From Clostridium_AM sp963780135 (GTDB lineage: Bacteria; Bacillota; Clostridia; Clostridiales; Clostridiaceae), in the NCBI GenBank assembly GCA_963780135.1, contig CAWAAR010000003.1, forward strand, positions 682,001-746,000: DNA of 64,000 nt. Reading direction: 5' to 3'. The number at the start of each line of letters is the position of its first letter. Position 1 is the stretch's first letter. Shown here in pieces: positions 61,309-64,000 of the stretch. Under the pieces are notes generated by a model. That model was not told where the DNA came from and ran no database searches. It was given only the letters and a program-made list of their open reading frames with translations. The position numbers were made by a program, and so were the translations under genes.

Positions 61309-62847
61309 GTGAATATTTTTGATAAGCCATTATTTATTTTTGAAATGGCAAATAATCATCAAGGAAATGTTCAACATGGAATAAAAATCATACAGCAAAT
61401 AAATAAAGTTTGTAATGATTATAGAAATTATTTTAATTTTGCATTTAAATTTCAATATAGAAATTTAGATACATTTATACATCCTGATTATAAGAATAAG
61501 CTTGATATTAAAAATATAAAAAGATTTACAGAAACAAAGTTAACAAAAGAAGAATTTAAACTATTGAAGGATGAGGCAGAAAAAAATGTTTTTTTTACAA
61601 TATGTACTGCCTTTGATGAGGAATCAGTAGAACTTGTAAAAGAACATAATTACCCTATCATAAAAATAGCAAGTTGTTCTTTTAATGATTGGCCATTGAT
61701 TGAATCTATAGCTAAAATAAATAAACCAGTTATAGCATCAACGGCAGGTGCTTCATTTAAAGAAATAGATAAAGTTGTAGAATTCTTTTTCCACAGAGGT
61801 ATAGATTTAACTTTAATGCATTGTGTAGCTGAGTACCCAACAAAATTGAAAAATCTTCAATTAAATCAAATAGATTTATTAAAAAATAAATACAATGTGA
61901 GGGTTGGATACTCCACTCATGAATCTCCAGATAATTATGAAGCTATAAAAATAGCAATAGGTAAAGGTGCCGAAATTTTTGAAAAACATGTGGGATTAGA
62001 GACAAATACATTAAAACTAAATGCTTATTCTGCAAATCCAGAACAGATTGAAAGATGGCTCCATGCTGCTTGTGAAGCTTTGTTTATGTGTGGAATAAAA
62101 AATAATAGATATGAATTTACAGATAAAGAAAAATCAGATTTGATGCAATTAAAAAGAGGGGTTTTTGCAAAAAGAAAAATTCTTAAAGAAGATAAATTAG
62201 ATTGCAGAAGTGTATATTTTGCATTTCCAAGTAGAGAAGGACAATTACTTACTAATGATATGTCAAAATACAATGAGTTTTATATAACAAGTGATTATAT
62301 AGAAAAAGACCATCCACTAATGGTTAATGAATTAAGTAAAATTAACAATAAGAATAAAATAGAAAGTGAGATAGACAAAATTGTAGAAGTAATAATAAAA
62401 AGCAAAGTTGTTGTTCCTTTAAATAGTGAATGTGAACTTTCTCATCATTATGGCATTGATGAATTTGATAAATGTGGTGTTGCTATAATAAATTGTGTAA
62501 ATCGAGAATATTGTAAAAAGATATTGGTTGTTTTACCAGGTCAAGAGCATCCTAAACATTATCATAATGTAAAAGAAGAAACTTTTAATATACTACATGG
62601 AGAATTAATCTTAAATTTAAATGGTATTGAGAAAACATATTTTTCTGGTGAATCTGTGCTTGTAGAAAGAAAAGTTGTTCATAGTTTTTCATCTAAAGAA
62701 GGATGTGTATTTGAAGAAATATCTACAACACATTATAAAGATGATTCATATTATGAAGATATGCAAATAAAAAATAATAAAAATAGAAAAACAAAGGTTC
62801 ATATAACAAAAAAATTATTAGACAAACACAAATTAGGAGATGCATAG
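61309..62847 (+). CDS. NeuB-family synthase fused to cupin
   Basis: 512 residues in three parts. The NeuB-like TIM barrel (1 to about 270) has FIFEMANNHQGNVQHG, IIKIASCSFNDWPLIE and FEKHVGLETNTLKLNAYS. A SAF-like segment (about 285-345) has RGVFAKRKILKEDKL. The C-terminal cupin (about 400-485) has PGQEHPKHYHNVKEETF and HGEL with the His/Glu metal set, as in D-lyxose-isomerase-like cupins. It may condense PEP with an isomerised sugar to make an unusual 2-keto acid sugar. The start is GTG after TGGAGG. It is the second NeuB-family gene of the island. Confidence 0.88.
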   Translation: MNIFDKPLFIFEMANNHQGNVQHGIKIIQQINKVCNDYRNYFNFAFKFQYRNLDTFIHPDYKNKLDIKNIKRFTETKLTKEEFKLLKDEAEKNVFFTICTAFDEESVELVKEHNYPIIKIASCSFNDWPLIESIAKINKPVIASTAGASFKEIDKVVEFFFHRGIDLTLMHCVAEYPTKLKNLQLNQIDLLKNKYNVRVGYSTHESPDNYEAIKIAIGKGAEIFEKHVGLETNTLKLNAYSANPEQIERWLHAACEALFMCGIKNNRYEFTDKEKSDLMQLKRGVFAKRKILKEDKLDCRSVYFAFPSREGQLLTNDMSKYNEFYITSDYIEKDHPLMVNELSKINNKNKIESEIDKIVEVIIKSKVVVPLNSECELSHHYGIDEFDKCGVAIINCVNREYCKKILVVLPGQEHPKHYHNVKEETFNILHGELILNLNGIEKTYFSGESVLVERKVVHSFSSKEGCVFEEISTTHYKDDSYYEDMQIKNNKNRKTKVHITKKLLDKHKLGDA

Positions 62848-62849
62848 AG

Positions 62850-64000
62850 ATGATAAAGCTTTCAGATTATGTTATGAAATTTATAGCAAGTCAAGGCGTA
62901 AAGGATGTATTTTTACTTTCAGGAGGAGGAAGCATGCATCTTGTTGATTCTCTTGGAAAATGTAAGGATTTAAATTATGTGTGTAACCTTAATGAACAAG
63001 CAGTTTCTATTGCTGTAGAAGCATATGGACAATATACTAATAATTTAGGGGTAGGTCTTGTTACCACTGGACCTGGAGGAACTAATGCAATTACTGGCGT
63101 TGCAGCAGCTTATGTGGATTCTACACCCTGTGTTATTTTATCTGGTCAAGTTAAAAGGTCTGATTTAGCAAAACAATATGGTGTAAGACAGATGGGATAT
63201 CAAGAAGTAGATATTATATCTATAGTTAAACCTATAACAAAATATGCAATAACAGTTATTCAGCCGGAAAAAATAAAATATTATCTTCAAAAAGCAGTTT
63301 ATTTAGCTACTAGTGGAAAAAAAGGACCGGTGTGGATTGACATTCCACTTGATGTTCAGGGATCAATGATTGATGAAAATAATATGGAAGAGTTTAATAA
63401 AGAAAAGGAAATTCAAAATAAAGTATGTGATGATTTAGAAAAAGAAGTTAATAAAACAATAGAACTTTTAAATAAGTCCAAAAGACCATGTATATTAGTT
63501 GGAAATGGAGTAAGATTGTCTAGCTCTGAAGAATTATTCTTACAGTTAGTAAGAAAGATAAACATACCAGTTTTAGCTACATGGAAAGCTATAGATTTTT
63601 TTGATGAAAATGATGCTTTGTTTTTTGGCAGGCCAGGTTCAATAGGTCAAAGAGGAGCAAATTTTATTCAACAAAATTGCGATTTCTTATTAGTATTAGG
63701 AGCAAGATTAGATTTTGGACAGACAGGATATAATCATGAAAATTTTGCAGCAAAAGCTAAGAAAGTTATGGTAGATATTGATAGATTTGAAATAGAGAAA
63801 ATGAATATGAACATTGATGTGAAAATAAATTCAGATGCCAAAGTTTTTATAGAAGAATTTTTAAAACAAGCTAATAGTGTTGAATATGTTAATAGAAATA
63901 ATTGGTTTAAATATTGTACTAATATGAAAAATAAGTATCCAGTTATATTAAAAGAGTATTGGAAACAAAAAGAATATGTAAACTCTTATGCACTAATAGA
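62850..64000 (+). CDS. Thiamine-diphosphate-dependent enzyme, 3'-truncated by window end
   Basis: At least 383 residues are visible. The N-terminal PYR domain starts KLSDYVMKFIASQGVKDVF, with the catalytic Glu in NEQAVSIAVEAYGQY and TGPGGTNAITGVAAAYVDS; the central domain follows (RPCILVGNGVRL). It belongs to the acetolactate-synthase-like superfamily, which includes YerE, the flavoenzyme that adds a two-carbon branch to a CDP-dideoxy sugar. Given RfbF and RfbH upstream, a YerE-like role is possible; a pyruvate decarboxylase or acetolactate synthase role is less likely in this setting. AGGAGA precedes the ATG. The ThDP-binding PP domain lies beyond the window. Confidence 0.87.
   Translation, partial: MIKLSDYVMKFIASQGVKDVFLLSGGGSMHLVDSLGKCKDLNYVCNLNEQAVSIAVEAYGQYTNNLGVGLVTTGPGGTNAITGVAAAYVDSTPCVILSGQVKRSDLAKQYGVRQMGYQEVDIISIVKPITKYAITVIQPEKIKYYLQKAVYLATSGKKGPVWIDIPLDVQGSMIDENNMEEFNKEKEIQNKVCDDLEKEVNKTIELLNKSKRPCILVGNGVRLSSSEELFLQLVRKINIPVLATWKAIDFFDENDALFFGRPGSIGQRGANFIQQNCDFLLVLGARLDFGQTGYNHENFAAKAKKVMVDIDRFEIEKMNMNIDVKINSDAKVFIEEFLKQANSVEYVNRNNWFKYCTNMKNKYPVILKEYWKQKEYVNSYALI

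Overview
The window is AT-rich, with strong AGGAGG-type ribosome sites, T-box leaders, an alpha/beta-type spore DNA-binding protein, YtxC, and a complete methylaspartate (glutamate mutase) gene pair with its lyase. Together these point to a motile, spore-forming, amino-acid-fermenting Clostridium (sensu stricto). The species cannot be fixed from the sequence alone.

Layout. 1-3280: right part of a prophage or remnant, with a 5'-truncated tyrosine recombinase followed by a lysis cassette (XhlA-like protein, CTP1L-type endolysin, unknown protein, LLH-type holin). 3300-8400: accessory DNA, with an XRE-ImmA/IrrE protein and an unknown partner, a hairpin-rich gap, a second and different tyrosine recombinase, three small HTH genes and a 37-residue ORF. 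8380-12900: a PyrK-like/FAD-oxidoreductase redox pair, a soluble chemoreceptor-like protein and a PLP aminotransferase. 13439-16758: glmS, glmE and mal, which convert glutamate to mesaconate; glmL, usually present between glmS and glmE, is missing. 17067-23929: a sigma-54 activator gene followed by two transcription units, each made of a near-identical C26 glutamine-amidotransferase-like hydrolase and a different amino-acid transporter. Each unit has a clear -24/-12 promoter and upstream palindromes, and the best palindrome lies inside an intrinsic terminator.

23967-26635: asd-dapA-dapB on the minus strand. 26974-30776: OppA-like lipoprotein, SASP, methyltransferase and Hsp33. 30881-31370: a promoter, five tRNAs (Val, Asp, Phe, Gly, Cys) and a terminator; the Phe tRNA is badly mispaired. 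31453-32644: two minus-strand genes of unknown role. 33002-38007: ytxC, two serial promoter/T-box units, thrS, an attenuator leader, infC (AUU start), rpmI and rplT. 38112-45527: ktrB-ktrA, a SpoU-type methyltransferase, a Phe T-box, pheS-pheT and zapA. 45594-47094: two probable spore-surface genes.

47533-64000 (runs off the end): a surface-glycan island, probably for flagellin. Its first block has a Maf-type glycosyltransferase, a PseB-like dehydratase, ATP-grasp and HAD proteins, an SpsF-like cytidylyltransferase and a PseI-like synthase. After a gap with three inverted repeats, the second block has rfbF (CDP-glucose), a UDP-xylose-synthase-like enzyme, UDP-glucose dehydrogenase, RfbH (3-dehydrase), a reductase, a GT2 glycosyltransferase, a NeuB-SAF-cupin fusion and a thiamine-diphosphate enzyme. 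RfbF plus RfbH plus a ThDP enzyme recalls the branched-sugar logic of CDP-yersiniose synthesis. This is the strongest candidate for an undescribed pathway in the window, but it is an inference. No CRISPR array was seen.
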